Positions 11,367 to 21,536 are shown, numbered from the stretch's first letter. The stretch: 61,650 nt of DNA from Aureobasidium sp. EXF-3400 (GCA_024195585.1 SWBL01000312.1:1-61650); one strand, 5' to 3'. The notes: a model not told the origin generated them from the sequence alone. Numbers and translations are program-made.

Positions 11367-11975
11367 TCAGCTGCCATCCAAGAGATCGGCCTGAGCTTCT
11401 TCCTCCCGCCTAGCTTCCTCTTCGTCCTCCTTCTCTCTCAGATGGGTGGCTTCGAGAAGCTCTGCACCTTCCATACCAACAGCCTCGCCATCGTTATTGG
11501 TCGCACCGGTAGCCTTCTTCTTCTCAGCCTGTGCGGCAGCAATCCTCTGCCTGACTAGGTTTGCGATAGCATTGTCGGTGCGCACATTCAGAACGACCAA
11601 TTTGCGGTCCAAATCACGCTTCAGATCCCAATTTGGCTTTTTGGGCTGCAGCTTGAACAAATCCAGTGGTTTGTCTTGTTGGTCTTCCTGCTCTGATTGC
11701 TTCTTTGTGGCTTCTGCTAGCTCTTGTGCTTTTCTCTCCAAGGTGTTCTCTTGTGCCGAAGGGTCGTTTTCAAAGCCGAGTTTGGGGGCGCGTGTTGCGG
11801 CATCGTAGTTGCGGCCAGAGAGGAGTATGGAAGAAACGTCCTGGTTGGGGTCTTGTTCCGTGATGGTGTCGTCGGTGGGTTCTGTGGGTTCCGAGGGTTG
11901 TTTGCGCTTGAGAGATTTGAGGGCGGCGAGGCGGGCTTTGCGGTCCTCGGCAGCGCTAGAGAGGTTTCCAGACAT
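11367..11975 (-). CDS. cwf18: Splicing factor Cwf18 / CCDC12 homologue
   Basis: A single exon of 202 residues. I chose the ATG at 11975 because homologues begin close to an 'AEDRKARLAALKSLKRK' helix, which is residues 8-24 here. The frame stays open further upstream, but that stretch is non-conserved. The later block PLDLFKLQPKKPNWDLKRDLDRKLVVLNVRTDNAIANLVRQRI is the diagnostic cwf18 core, with the WDLKRD motif. The C-terminus is a charged Glu/Arg helix. Cwf18/CCDC12 is a component of the activated spliceosome (NineTeen complex-associated), so the protein is expected in the nucleus. The gene is divergent from the PPR gene, with about 220 bp between the start codons. Confidence 0.85.
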   Translation of the reverse strand: MSGNLSSAAEDRKARLAALKSLKRKQPSEPTEPTDDTITEQDPNQDVSSILLSGRNYDAATRAPKLGFENDPSAQENTLERKAQELAEATKKQSEQEDQQDKPLDLFKLQPKKPNWDLKRDLDRKLVVLNVRTDNAIANLVRQRIAAAQAEKKKATGATNNDGEAVGMEGAELLEATHLREKEDEEEARREEEAQADLLDGS

Positions 11976-12196
11976 GATGGCTAGGTCTGGAGGATGTATT
12001 TTGGAGGTGGATCGGATGTGTGGTAGACGATGATGGTCCTGTCGCAAAGTTGGTGGATTGTGAAGGTGACGGAGAGCAAACAGAACAAACTTGGGCTCTG
12101 CGGAGTCGGGGATGGCCAGAAAGTCTGGAGCAGAGCAGAGTCCAAGTTTCTTGTATTCACAACTCTCGAGTGCCTTTTCCCTGTCGATGCCCGCCT
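11976..12196. promoter_or_regulatory. Divergent promoter, Cwf18 / PPR gene
   Basis: This 221-bp interval separates the chosen start codons of two divergent genes. Open frames enter it from both sides but contain no conserved sequence. I therefore treat it as shared promoter and leader sequence. Confidence 0.4.
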
Positions 12197-14662
12197 ATGC
12201 CACGATGCGCCGCCCGACACGTCAAGCTTGTCGCCGAAGCTGAACAACTCGTCCTGCCCTTCCTCGCCCCGAGAGTCTTTCAGCCCTGGCCGGCATGGCT
12301 GTCACAGTCCCCATCGCCCTCCCGCCCTCAAAAGAAGTCTTTCTCCACCACTCCCTGCGAGTTTGCAAGACACTCCCGTCCGACTCGACAACCCCGTTCG
12401 ACTCGGCCAAAGTATGAGAATACAAGACAATCTCGTCCAACTCAGCAAAAGTATGAGAGTGCTCGTAGCCTTCTCGTACAGCAATGGTACGAGTCCGCCA
12501 TTGCTCCTTTGGAAGAGGAACCTCAGCATGACCATCAAGAGCACGTGGAGAACAAAAGGGATGAGAAGGACGAGAAGAGGGCAGCAGGACATCGTACGGA
12601 CCAGAAACGCAAAGTGAGCCGTGCCGATGTTCTAAAGGCCTATTTCCAGCGCTGGTCTACTTCTCAGGCCATCGTCAAGTCTCGCTGGACTGTCGCCAAA
12701 CGCTCCTCGACCACCAGAACGAAATACGCCTCATTAGGTAGACCCGTAAGGCGGAAAGCCCGAGATGCGACAGCCGACGACAAGGCAGAGGAACTGGTCT
12801 TTTCTGCAGACGGCCACACCCTGTACTGGCAACACCACTTTGCCAAGTTGAACGCTCGCTACGATACCACTCTGAAGCACCGCTTTACACCAACCACCAC
12901 ACCAAACCTCAACTTCCACTCACAAAAGTGGGCCACTCAGATACTCAACGCCAAAGAGTTCAAGAGTCAGGAAGACTTGGCCGCATTGCTTGGTGTTCAG
13001 TGGCGTAGAAAATGGATTCATGCTTTGCTCTGGACACTGGCCAACCGTGTTGACGACGCTCTCCGCCTGCTAGAAATCACCCACATCACCCCATACATGC
13101 CTGCTGCATACATCGCTGATGCGTTGAGTTTCATTGTCCGACATAGCTACAAGACCGCATTACCTGATGAGACCCGCGAGCATTTGGTCAATGTTGCTTG
13201 TACTCTTATGGACCGCCCGGGCACCTCTCCGCTTCAACTGACTGGTAGCACCTTCCGCAAATTCGTGCACTACTGCTCCGAAGACCAGGTTCTACGACTC
13301 TTCGAAACTATCGCTGTGACCGGCACGCCCATGCATTGGAACACGCGTCTGCACTTTACCACTTATTTGGCCCACCATAATCGATTTGATCAGGCATTGG
13401 ACACACTTCTTGATGCAGTCTCGGAAGGAGCCGATGTCAGCTCTAGCCAGTTCGAGAGTTGCTGTGCGACTCTACTTCGACAGGCTGCTGGTCAGCTTGA
13501 CGGCCTTCGTGTCAGTCTTCGTTTGGTCCAGAATCTGTCTGACATAGGAGTCAAGCTCAATGTTCAACTTTGCAACATTGTCATGCTTAACGCCGTCGAG
13601 GCCGGCGACCTCAAGACGGCTTTCAGCATTTACCATTCTCTTGTCGATAACAACCTCGTGGCTGACGAGTATACCCATGCCATCTTACTCAAGGGTTGCA
13701 AAACCGTAATCGAAGACTCGGAAACTCTCAACACCGCCATCCGTCAAGCCATTGCTGATGTCGAAGTGCGAAATCTCTACATTGTGGGGACAGAGATTAT
13801 ACACTGTCTCTATTTACATCACTTCCAGATTGACCCCGAGAATGCTTTTACCACAGTCGCAGATGCTTACATGCAGCTATTCGACACATCCGATCTCATC
13901 AACCTCGGAATCTTGCCCCAGAGCTACACAAATAAGCATCTGAACAGAAAGAAACCCACACTCCCAGTAATGGGCATCATGATCGGAGCACACCTCCGAC
14001 ACATTACTCAATCTCACAGCAGAAACATGGACCACATACACGACTTGTACAGACGATGGCGCACTCTCGCCGAACAAAACATAAGCCCTTATGTTTTCCT
14101 GGCTGGAAAAGATTACATCTCCAACGCCTTCTTACTAGCCTTTGCTCAAGACCCCTCTGGTCTCCCTTATGCTGCCGAAGTCATTCGCGATATGCAAACG
14201 CCCTTCTCCCATGACCGTTCACAAGCAAAGCCTACTGTGCGCTCATGGTCGATTTTCCTACACGCCTTTGCCAAACATGGTAAAATGGAATTGGCAGAAC
14301 AAGTGTTGAACTACATGCGTGAGCGTAAACAGACGCCTAATGAAGTCACTTGGAACTCATTGCTTGGTGGCTATGCTAGGCTAGGCAAGGCCAATGAGGC
14401 AGTGGAGACCTTTATCCGCATGCGGGATGAAGGTTTTGAGGCTGACGAAGTGACGAAACGATATTTCGGCAAGATCAAACTTGATAATGTGGCGCGAAGT
14501 GCTTGGAATAAGGGTGGTAGGGATGTGCGTGAGGTGCAAGAAGCCCAACAGCAGGTGGTTCCGAGCGAAAAAGAAGTGGTAAATTCACAGAGTCAAGATG
14601 ATGAGGCTGGGAGCGACGGCACAGATGAGATTGTCGAGGGCGTGCATGCGATGAGTGTATGA
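12197..14662 (+). CDS. Pentatricopeptide repeat protein, probably mitochondrial
   Basis: One exon of 821 residues from the ATG at 12197. The first about 80 residues are basic and rich in S, P, R and F with few acidic residues (MPRCAARHVKLV, then FSTTPCEFARHS), as in mitochondrial targeting peptides. Helical repeats follow from about residue 250. Clear PPR units appear near the C-terminus, for example RSWSIFLHAFAKHGKMELAEQV and TWNSLLGGYARLGKANEAVET at about 670-745. Earlier units (LCNIVMLNAVEAGDLKTAFSIY) are weaker. PPR proteins bind organellar RNA and act in processing, stability or translation of particular mitochondrial transcripts. The RNA target cannot be read from the sequence. The tail is acidic. 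Confidence 0.8.
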   Translation: MPRCAARHVKLVAEAEQLVLPFLAPRVFQPWPAWLSQSPSPSRPQKKSFSTTPCEFARHSRPTRQPRSTRPKYENTRQSRPTQQKYESARSLLVQQWYESAIAPLEEEPQHDHQEHVENKRDEKDEKRAAGHRTDQKRKVSRADVLKAYFQRWSTSQAIVKSRWTVAKRSSTTRTKYASLGRPVRRKARDATADDKAEELVFSADGHTLYWQHHFAKLNARYDTTLKHRFTPTTTPNLNFHSQKWATQILNAKEFKSQEDLAALLGVQWRRKWIHALLWTLANRVDDALRLLEITHITPYMPAAYIADALSFIVRHSYKTALPDETREHLVNVACTLMDRPGTSPLQLTGSTFRKFVHYCSEDQVLRLFETIAVTGTPMHWNTRLHFTTYLAHHNRFDQALDTLLDAVSEGADVSSSQFESCCATLLRQAAGQLDGLRVSLRLVQNLSDIGVKLNVQLCNIVMLNAVEAGDLKTAFSIYHSLVDNNLVADEYTHAILLKGCKTVIEDSETLNTAIRQAIADVEVRNLYIVGTEIIHCLYLHHFQIDPENAFTTVADAYMQLFDTSDLINLGILPQSYTNKHLNRKKPTLPVMGIMIGAHLRHITQSHSRNMDHIHDLYRRWRTLAEQNISPYVFLAGKDYISNAFLLAFAQDPSGLPYAAEVIRDMQTPFSHDRSQAKPTVRSWSIFLHAFAKHGKMELAEQVLNYMRERKQTPNEVTWNSLLGGYARLGKANEAVETFIRMRDEGFEADEVTKRYFGKIKLDNVARSAWNKGGRDVREVQEAQQQVVPSEKEVVNSQSQDDEAGSDGTDEIVEGVHAMSV

Positions 14663-14853
14663 TATAGCACTGCTCGACTTGTAGAAATGTAAGAAATAAT
14701 CTCTTGTACATACATAGACCAAAAGAACAAACTTCTCTCACTTCATCTGACACTCTAGTTTCTCACCATTGTGCTTGAGTAGATGAAAGTTCTATGCGAG
14801 AAAGAGAGCAAGGGTATTGTGAATAGATGATATAGCATTACAGCTTCAATCTC

Positions 14854-17166
14854 TTATACGAAATCAAAGGTATCACCACCTTTATCCCTCAACATGGCAC
14901 CAACACGTTTAGTCCCCACAATCCTCTCCAACCTCAATCCATCCCACTTCGAAAAGATACTCCTGACACCAGCCTCAGAAGGATCTAATTTACCCTCTGA
15001 AACCATAGTACCTAAGAAACCCTTTGCAATCTCAGTGTAAAAGATAGGGTTCTCAGGTAAAGCGTAAAATACCACTCTTCTTACACCCTTCAATCTCAAT
15101 CTGTGGAAATGGTGGGCACGGCCAGTGTAAAGCAGAACACTATGGCGACCGCTGAGGAAGTGACTGCGTGCGCGTCGTTGGTCAGGTACAGGTGTGTATT
15201 CGCTGATTGCGCCAAAGGAGATATGTTGCGTTTCGTTGGAATTGGCAAAGTAGTTTCTCAACCGTACAAAGTCGAGGTATGAAGGGATGAAGAGGAGGAT
15301 ACCGGGGCCGCCGTCTGAAGGCTTCGGTACACGCAGAAGGGATGGTAGAACGGCTGTGTTGAAGTATTTGAAGCGGGCGTCTGGGTCGGTAGGGGGTGAA
15401 GCGGAGTCGTAGCGGGAGAAAGTCTGTTTCATGCCTTCGAGGTCGATGTCGCCGATTACGCCGGGGTAAAAGGGTGCGAGTTTTGCTTTTCCGGCAATGT
15501 TGAGCATGTGTGCGTTGTAGAGGCGGTTGAGCTCAGGGGCTACATAGGCGGAGAAGATGATGGTTTGGCGCAGGTGCTTGGCTTGGCCGTCGAGGTAGTA
15601 GTTGCGTACGCGGCTGAAGTCACAGCCGTGTGCATCTTTAGGTTGGAGATTGAGGTGTTGGAAGACAAAGTCGACGTGATCCCAGTTTTGCATCAACATA
15701 GCATCTGCTTGGTCTACGATGCAAATCTCGATCGAGGAGAGGTAATCGCTGTCGGCTTTCTTGGGGTCGGTGTGTTCGATAATGCGGCGCAGACCAAGAG
15801 GTGAGGCAAGGATGATATCTGAAGCGTAAAACTGTGAGAAGAACTTCATGGTCTTGCGAGTGAACTTGATGCCCAGACGGAAGTCGTTGTCGTCGTTGCC
15901 CTCGAATAGTTCGAGGAAGTCAGCAGGGTGTGAGTCTCCTTCACCACCGAATTTCAGCTCGTCCAGTACGAAACCGTCTTCGAAACGTTTCTTGTTTTCT
16001 TGTTGTTCGGGCTCGCATAGGGCAATCAAAGCTTCGATGTATCTTGCAGCAGCACTGCGAGTCTCAAGCAAGATGAGAACCTTGGGACGGGTGAAGCCTT
16101 GATCACGTAGTTCGAGGTCGGCATCTCCTTCTGCGGCCGCTAGACGAGAATTGTTCTTTAGTACGCGATCACGACCCTTGTAGACATGGTTGAGAGCATG
16201 CAGGGCAGCCATGTGTCTAAGTTCCGAAGCATTCTCGACTGTTCTAGCACCACATAGCACATCCTGATAGGCGTAGATCGAGGGAGCAATTGCCTGTCCA
16301 AGCTCGCTGAAAGTACCGATCTGTTTTGTAGCGGGCTCAGCAATACGTTGCTTGAGGTTGAGCTGCGAGACGGACTTGAGAGATTTCCGTGTCGAAGCAG
16401 GAGCAGATTCGGGAAGAGAAATGGCCAAACTGCCGTCCTTCATGACCTTGAGCTTTTCCGAGCGCCACTGGTTGTCTGTGACTGATTTTATACGTCGAGT
16501 AAGGTCGCCTGCTTCTGGGTTGGCAAAGTGTTGATCGAAGGGATCTGTCGGATCTTCATCATCGTCGTCGGCCTCCTCTTGGTCGACTTCAGCGTCGCTG
16601 TCTTCGTCTTCTTGTGCTTGTTCTTCATCTTGTACTCCTGCTTGACTTCCCGAGACATCTGAGGCAGCGTCTGAACCATCAATGTCTTCCTCGTCACTCT
16701 CGTCGTCTTTGGGTGTTTCCTCGATCTTTCTGCGCTTGCGACGAGGCTCGTCTGACTCTTGTTGGAAGGATTGAAGAAGGGCGTTGTATGCGCGGACCTT
16801 TGAGGCAGGTGCATCCTCGTCGTCGCTTCCTACGGACTGAGCGTCTTGCATAGATTCGTCGTCGAGTTCGCTCTCGTCGGCGCTCTCGGGGATGGGCTGA
16901 TTCTCTGGTTCGTCGATTCTGCTTGCGCTGAACTCGTTCCTTCCGCCTCTGTTTCCTCCTCTCCCGCCCCTTCCTCCTCTTCCTCTCGGTCCTCCGCGAC
17001 CACCTCCTCGACTGTTACCACGATTAAATGATCCTCCTCTTGATCCACCTCGACCACCAAAACTGCTGCCACCTCGATTTCCAAAGCTGCCACCTCTGCT
17101 TCCTCCTCTTGAACCGCCCCTCGGGCCACCTCGCGAGCCTCCTCCTCTTCCTCTGAAAGGAGCCAT
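14854..17166 (-). CDS. UTP25: U3 snoRNA-associated protein 25 (Utp25/DEF)
   Basis: One exon of 770 residues. Residues 1-75 are an RGG/GRG-rich tail (RGGGSRGGPRGG type), followed by a long acidic region at about 80-225. The conserved Utp25 domain covers about 270-770. It includes QIGTFSELGQAIAPSIYAYQDVL, 'PKVLILLETRSAAARYIEAL', 'RLGIKFTRKTMKFFSQFYASDIILASPLGLR', 'SIEICIVDQADAMLMQNWDHV' and the C-terminal FYALPENPIFYTEI. Utp25 resembles DEAD-box helicases in fold but lacks canonical helicase motifs. It is part of the nucleolar small-subunit processome that matures 18S rRNA. The gene lies head to head with eIF3f across 196 bp, pairing a ribosome-assembly gene with a translation-initiation gene. 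Confidence 0.93.
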   Translation of the reverse strand: MAPFRGRGGGSRGGPRGGSRGGSRGGSFGNRGGSSFGGRGGSRGGSFNRGNSRGGGRGGPRGRGGRGGRGGNRGGRNEFSASRIDEPENQPIPESADESELDDESMQDAQSVGSDDEDAPASKVRAYNALLQSFQQESDEPRRKRRKIEETPKDDESDEEDIDGSDAASDVSGSQAGVQDEEQAQEDEDSDAEVDQEEADDDDEDPTDPFDQHFANPEAGDLTRRIKSVTDNQWRSEKLKVMKDGSLAISLPESAPASTRKSLKSVSQLNLKQRIAEPATKQIGTFSELGQAIAPSIYAYQDVLCGARTVENASELRHMAALHALNHVYKGRDRVLKNNSRLAAAEGDADLELRDQGFTRPKVLILLETRSAAARYIEALIALCEPEQQENKKRFEDGFVLDELKFGGEGDSHPADFLELFEGNDDNDFRLGIKFTRKTMKFFSQFYASDIILASPLGLRRIIEHTDPKKADSDYLSSIEICIVDQADAMLMQNWDHVDFVFQHLNLQPKDAHGCDFSRVRNYYLDGQAKHLRQTIIFSAYVAPELNRLYNAHMLNIAGKAKLAPFYPGVIGDIDLEGMKQTFSRYDSASPPTDPDARFKYFNTAVLPSLLRVPKPSDGGPGILLFIPSYLDFVRLRNYFANSNETQHISFGAISEYTPVPDQRRARSHFLSGRHSVLLYTGRAHHFHRLRLKGVRRVVFYALPENPIFYTEIAKGFLGTMVSEGKLDPSEAGVRSIFSKWDGLRLERIVGTKRVGAMLRDKGGDTFDFV

Positions 17167-17362
17167 TGTGAGCTGTGATGAATCGTTTAGAAATTAAAAA
17201 AAGTGAAGATCAAAAAAGTGAAAGCGCTTGTTTCCTAAGTCCGGCGGGCGTTTGGATGGCGGCTGAACGTCGGACTTTTCGTCGCCGAACTGAACTTTTC
17301 GGCGTCCACAACGATAGGGTGTTCTGTGTAGACGACGGCAAGCTCACATCGCCCACGCAATC
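17167..17362. promoter_or_regulatory. Divergent promoter, Utp25 / eIF3f
   Basis: A 196-bp region between the two start codons. It holds a short direct repeat around 17274-17303 (acttttcg...acttttcgg). Any core promoter elements for both genes must lie here. I recognise no specific factor site. Confidence 0.4.
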
Positions 17363-18456
17363 ATGGCTCAAGACTCGTTCCTCCATCTCGCCCGCCCTCT
17401 GGGCCCCGTTCAAATCGGCACCCAGCCTTCGACCGCTCCTCTGAACGTCAGCGTCCAGCCCCAGGCCATTTTCGCAATCCTCGACCACTCGCTCCGCAGA
17501 CCCCAGGACCAGGAGCGCGTTATCGGCACCCTTCTCGGTGTTCGCTCTGAAGATGGAACCGAAGTCGAGATCCGCAACTGCTACGCCGTTCCCCACACCG
17601 AGACCCAGGAGCAGGTTGAGGTCGACATGGACTACCAGAAGCAGATGCTGCAGCTGCACCTCCGCGCAAACCCCAAGGAAGTCCTCCTCGGCTGGTATGC
17701 CACCTCTTCCGACTTGAACACCTTCTCCGCCCTCATCCAGAACTTCTACGGCCAGCAAGGCGACGGCACCTGGCCCCACCCCGCCATTCACTTGACTGTC
17801 TCTACCGTTCCCGGAAAGGACATCGAGGCCAAGACCTACATCTCTGCTCCCGTTGGTGTTACCGCTGAGCGCGCTGCCGACAGCTGCCTGTTCATTCCCG
17901 TTCCCCACGAGATCAAGTACGGCGAGGCTGACCGTAGCGGTCTCGAGCTGATCTCGGGCGCAAAGGACAGAGAGGACCGTTCGCAGATGCTGCAGACCGA
18001 TATTGAATCGCTGGAGCGCGCCATCGAGCAGGTTCTCGAGATGATTGAGCGTGTCTCCAACTACGTCAGCAACGTTCTGGACGAGGAGGCCGAGCCCAGC
18101 TCTGCTCTGGGTCAGTTCCTCATGAACACTCTTTCGTTGGCTCCCAAGGTCGACGCTGAGGATATCGAGCGTGACTTGTATGTTCTGCTCTTGTCTTTAT
18201 TCTGTGTATCATTCGCTTACCGTCTCTCCACAGCAACAACCACATCCAAGATGTTCTCCTTGTCTCATACCTCGCCAACACCATCCGCACCCAAATCGAC
18301 CTGTCAAACCGTCTCGCAACCGCTGCTCTCACCATGGGCACCGAGACCACCAACACCCAAGAGTCCGGCCAGAAGGGCGGCAACCAGAACCAAAAACGCG
18401 GCAACAACAACAACCAGGACCGCCGTCAACAGAACCGCCCCGCCACCGAGGCCTAA
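17363..18456 (+). CDS. eIF3f: Translation initiation factor eIF3 subunit F
   Basis: Two exons, 17363-18177 and 18234-18456, encode 345 residues. The intron is 56 nt (GTATGT...CCACAG). The MPN/Mov34 domain occupies about residues 25-165 ([39 protein letters not shown]). The JAMM zinc ligands of active MPN+ enzymes are not complete, as in other eIF3f proteins. The C-terminal helical part ([30 protein letters not shown]) is characteristic of eIF3f/Csn6. Splicing restores [20 protein letters not shown], a conserved eIF3f ending, followed by a Q/N/R-rich tail. eIF3f belongs to the eIF3 core octamer on the 40S ribosome. Confidence 0.95.
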
Positions 18457-18786
18457 ACGTTTACACCCACGACGTTTTAGTTTATTCCTCAAAAACCGCA
18501 CACCCTTTCATGTTTACTTTAACTCTTTCTTGTTCAATACTAGCGCAAAAGGGGTCTCTCTCAATCTACTAAAAACTGGAGTTGAGTTGTTATGATGATG
18601 GCTGTCTTTTACTTCTTACTGGAAATCAGAGTCACGGCAGTGATGGTGAGGGTTAGCGGCATCGAGACCGGCATTGCATTCCGTAGAGGCGAAGGCTAGA
18701 AGAAATGATCCAATCCAAAAAAGTAAAAACTTCATTTATGTTTGGTCTTCAATTTGTGGTTTGCTATTATGGCACGCGACTTCCTG
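18457..18786. other. Spacer between convergent 3' ends (330 bp)
   Basis: It contains the 3' UTRs of eIF3f and of the flavoprotein gene on the other strand. I see no additional gene or structured element. Confidence 0.5.
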
Positions 18787-19509
18787 TCATGGTGGAGCCT
18801 TAACATCCAGATACTGCCGGATGATGGTGACAATGTCTTTCCACTCACGCATGGCGCCTCCTCCCGTATCGCCACACGCCAATTCTTTCTCGACAGGCCT
18901 GATGAGTCTGATCCAGCCGCCGGCATCAACACCCCATTCTTGCTCCAATACAGCAGCTTGCTTATGCGTAACAGGATGTGCCCACATAGCAGTGTTCATA
19001 GCAGGAGCAACCAACAATGGCTTCTTCCCTGTCGATGTACGCAGAGTCGATGGCAGATTCGGCCGTTGAGCATCCAGCATAGCAGTCGTGTCCCAAGCAC
19101 GAACTACAGACATGACCAAGCTATCAGCCATACCAGCAACCATCTTGGCCATGGAATTAGCAGAAAGCGGGGCTATTATCATTATATCTGCCCAGCGCCT
19201 GAGCTCAATGTGTAGAATATCTGCACCACGAGTCCAAGGCTGAGACCACTCATCTTGATCAGTGTATACAGCTTCGAGATTGGGAATCTCAAGGAGTGAT
19301 GATATAGAAGGCTGCTCGGCAGATTGTCCTTGGAGAAATTGGCTGGCTGAGGAGGATAGTATCAAGCGCATGGAAATGTCATGATGCGAAAGAGCTTCGA
19401 TGATTAGAGGAATCTTGATGGTTGCGACTGAGCCTGTGCATGCTAGCAATACATGCGGACGGCCGTCATTCTGATGATCGGATGCACGTAATGTTTGTGT
19501 TTTTGACAT
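18787..19509 (-). CDS. Phosphopantothenoylcysteine decarboxylase (Hal3/Sis2 family)
   Basis: One exon of 240 residues from the ATG at 19509; an upstream in-frame TTG is not a credible start. It is an HFCD flavoprotein. The N-terminal strand HVLLACTGSVATIKIP (19-34) binds FMN, His100 in ADILHIELRRWAD is the catalytic histidine, PAMNTAMW (169-176) is the substrate-binding PxMNxxMW motif, and Cys212 lies in the ACGDTGGGAM flap. All catalytic residues are present, so it should decarboxylate 4'-phosphopantothenoylcysteine to phosphopantetheine in CoA synthesis. In yeasts this activity is split over Hal3 and Cab3 chains, whereas this compact protein looks self-sufficient. It has no long acidic Hal3-type tail. 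It is divergent from GRX5. Confidence 0.93.
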   Translation of the reverse strand: MSKTQTLRASDHQNDGRPHVLLACTGSVATIKIPLIIEALSHHDISMRLILSSSASQFLQGQSAEQPSISSLLEIPNLEAVYTDQDEWSQPWTRGADILHIELRRWADIMIIAPLSANSMAKMVAGMADSLVMSVVRAWDTTAMLDAQRPNLPSTLRTSTGKKPLLVAPAMNTAMWAHPVTHKQAAVLEQEWGVDAGGWIRLIRPVEKELACGDTGGGAMREWKDIVTIIRQYLDVKAPP

Positions 19510-19698
19510 GTGGATGGTGCATGGCAATTAAAGAAGAGAGTTTCAAAGTTGATGTTCGGTAGGTAATCGGAAAATGTTTGGCGAGTCATGAGGACGTGTT
19601 GCTTTGAAATGGGTCAGCGTCATTGGCGGAGCAGATACACGTCAAAGTGTCGCAAAGAAGTTGATCTCATTGATCTTACACATCAACCACAAGAAACA

Positions 19699-20254
19699 AT
19701 GGCAGCCAGATCAGCAGCATCAGCGGTATGTCGCATGCTCGTAGAATCCATTTGCGTACTCACACGTAGTCTCACAGGTCTTCCGCACCGCTTTCCGCCC
19801 TCGCCACAACCCTCTTCTTTCGTCACGATTTGCTACTCTGCAGACACGCTTCCTGTCGCAAGAGACCAGACAAGCCATCGACAAGGCTGTCGAGTCGGCT
19901 CCCGTTGTTCTGTTCATGAAGGGTACCCCCGAGATGCCCCAATGCGGTTTCTCAAGAGCAAGCATCCAGATCCTCGGCCTGCAGGGTGTCAACCCAGCCA
20001 AGTTCACCGCCTTCAACGTCCTTGAGGACGAGGAGCTCAGAGCAGGTCGGTCTACACATATCGATCACACTCGAGGCATACGCTGACATATCGGGAATGT
20101 AGGAATCAAGGAATACTCCGAGTGGCCCACCATTCCTCAGCTCTACGTCGACAAGGAGTTTGTCGGTGGAACCGATATCCTCATGTCAATGCACCAGGAT
20201 GGCTCGCTGGCCAAGCTGCTCGAGGAGAAGGACGTTTTGGTCCCCGCAGAGTAG
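19699..20254 (+). CDS. GRX5: Monothiol glutaredoxin 5, mitochondrial
   Basis: Three exons, 19699-19725, 19778-20045 and 20103-20254, encode 148 residues. The first about 40 residues are a basic targeting peptide ([20 protein letters not shown]). The glutaredoxin fold follows, with the monothiol active site CGFS at 65-68 in [12 protein letters not shown], and the glutathione-binding elements WPTIPQLYV and GGTDILMSM. Grx5 carries a [2Fe-2S] cluster from the Isu scaffold to mitochondrial acceptors. The second intron uses a less common GTCGGT donor, but the resulting [14 protein letters not shown] joint is exactly the family sequence. The promoter of about 190 bp is shared with a CoA-synthesis gene. 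Confidence 0.95.
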
Positions 20255-20487
20255 AGTGTCCGAGTCGATGTAAATAAGGCCAACTTCTTCGAGAGTTTGT
20301 ATCATCAGTTCTGTACACTAATCGGCACTTTGCTCGCTGCGTCGATCTCTCTAGTGTTCTGTCGCGCGTGACTTGTCGTAGTTCTCAAGAGGAAAGAGCG
20401 ACTCTCACATGTGATTTCTGCCTACCTCGCGTCTAATCAACACCAGTTCTCTGCATACCATATCACAATCATCAAACACTTGCGATC

Positions 20488-21387
20488 ATGAGCGCTGCTG
20501 CAGGCCGTCACGGTCACACTTCCGCTACTGCACAGAAGAAGAAAGCACACTCTTCGGGAATGACCAAGGACAAAAAGGAAAAGAAATACGTCAATACCAA
20601 TGCCATCTTCAAGTCGAAACCTGATCGAGACCACAAGCGCGCTAAAGCGTCACCAAAGAGCAAGATAAGTGGTCTGGGAAAGAACCGTCGTCGTCGCGAA
20701 CCTTCGTCGTCCCCTCCACCTAGAAAATACACTCTCGCCGACCAGTCAAATGGTATCGCAAGACTAATCTCCTCCTCACAACTGCTTGCTAATCCATTCA
20801 CAGAGGTGCTAAACAACTACAGAGGTCATGTGGCCGATGACTCTGAACGGATGGTTGCTCGTGCCTACCAGGAGCTTGTCCAACAACTCGACCAAACGAC
20901 CCTCGGACCTGATGCGCTGACCACTCGGATCGCCGATGCTATCAAAACTGCCCAAGACGCTTTCACGCCATTTGCCGATACCCGCGTCAGTGTTGTCTAC
21001 AAAGACGATGCCGGAAACATAACGAGCGAAGGAGATGTTCCCATCGGCAGTACCTTCAAACGATTCGAGAAGAAACTCCAGAAGACAAAAGATGACCTTG
21101 AAGCTCTTTGGGAGGAATGGGAAGATGTTCGTCGAGAGATTGCAGAGACTGGTGCCTCGATCCTCCATGATCCCAAGTTCCCGTCTCAATTCGGCCTTGA
21201 GGCTGTGAGCAGTCACCTCAGCCCGTTGTCTCACACCAATCCCGATGTTGAGAGTGTCCGCAGACTGATCAAGAGGGAAAGCGAGAAGGCGCACAAGGAG
21301 CTCGATCAGGAAGCTAAGGACTCTATCAACAAGCACAAGGAGTACCAGAACATGTGGCGTTCGTGGTTGCAGGATGAGCTCAACTGA
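20488..21387 (+). CDS. Lysine-rich, coiled-coil protein of unknown function
   Basis: One exon of 299 residues with good coding character and codon use like its neighbours. I do not recognise the family. Residues 1-85 are very basic and disordered-looking (KKKAHSSGMTKDKKEKKY, then KNRRRREPSSSPPP), possibly a nuclear or nucleolar targeting region. Residues about 100-180 look helical, with a short strand-like stretch TRVSVVYKDDAGNIT. Residues 185-225 (TFKRFEKKLQKTKDDLEALWEEWEDVRREI) form a strong coiled coil, and a second charged helix ends the protein. This layout would fit a chromatin- or RNP-associated adaptor, but that is only inference. It converges with the deacetylase gene, with 149 bp between stops. 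Confidence 0.75.
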   Translation: MSAAAGRHGHTSATAQKKKAHSSGMTKDKKEKKYVNTNAIFKSKPDRDHKRAKASPKSKISGLGKNRRRREPSSSPPPRKYTLADQSNGIARLISSSQLLANPFTEVLNNYRGHVADDSERMVARAYQELVQQLDQTTLGPDALTTRIADAIKTAQDAFTPFADTRVSVVYKDDAGNITSEGDVPIGSTFKRFEKKLQKTKDDLEALWEEWEDVRREIAETGASILHDPKFPSQFGLEAVSSHLSPLSHTNPDVESVRRLIKRESEKAHKELDQEAKDSINKHKEYQNMWRSWLQDELN

Positions 21388-21536
21388 GTCTTGCTCTCTG
21401 CTACATTGTGGTTACACATCTGTCCGACTTTGCATCTACTTCTTTGTCGTCAATCAGCTTTATCTTGCGATCAGCGTTATCAGTTGCTCTGTTATATCGA
21501 TTTCGACGATGCATTTTCTGTAAGTAGCTCTACCTA

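Noticed and set aside
19510..19527. Upstream extension of the phosphopantothenoylcysteine decarboxylase frame
   Set aside because: It begins with TTG; the ATG at 19509 is adequate.
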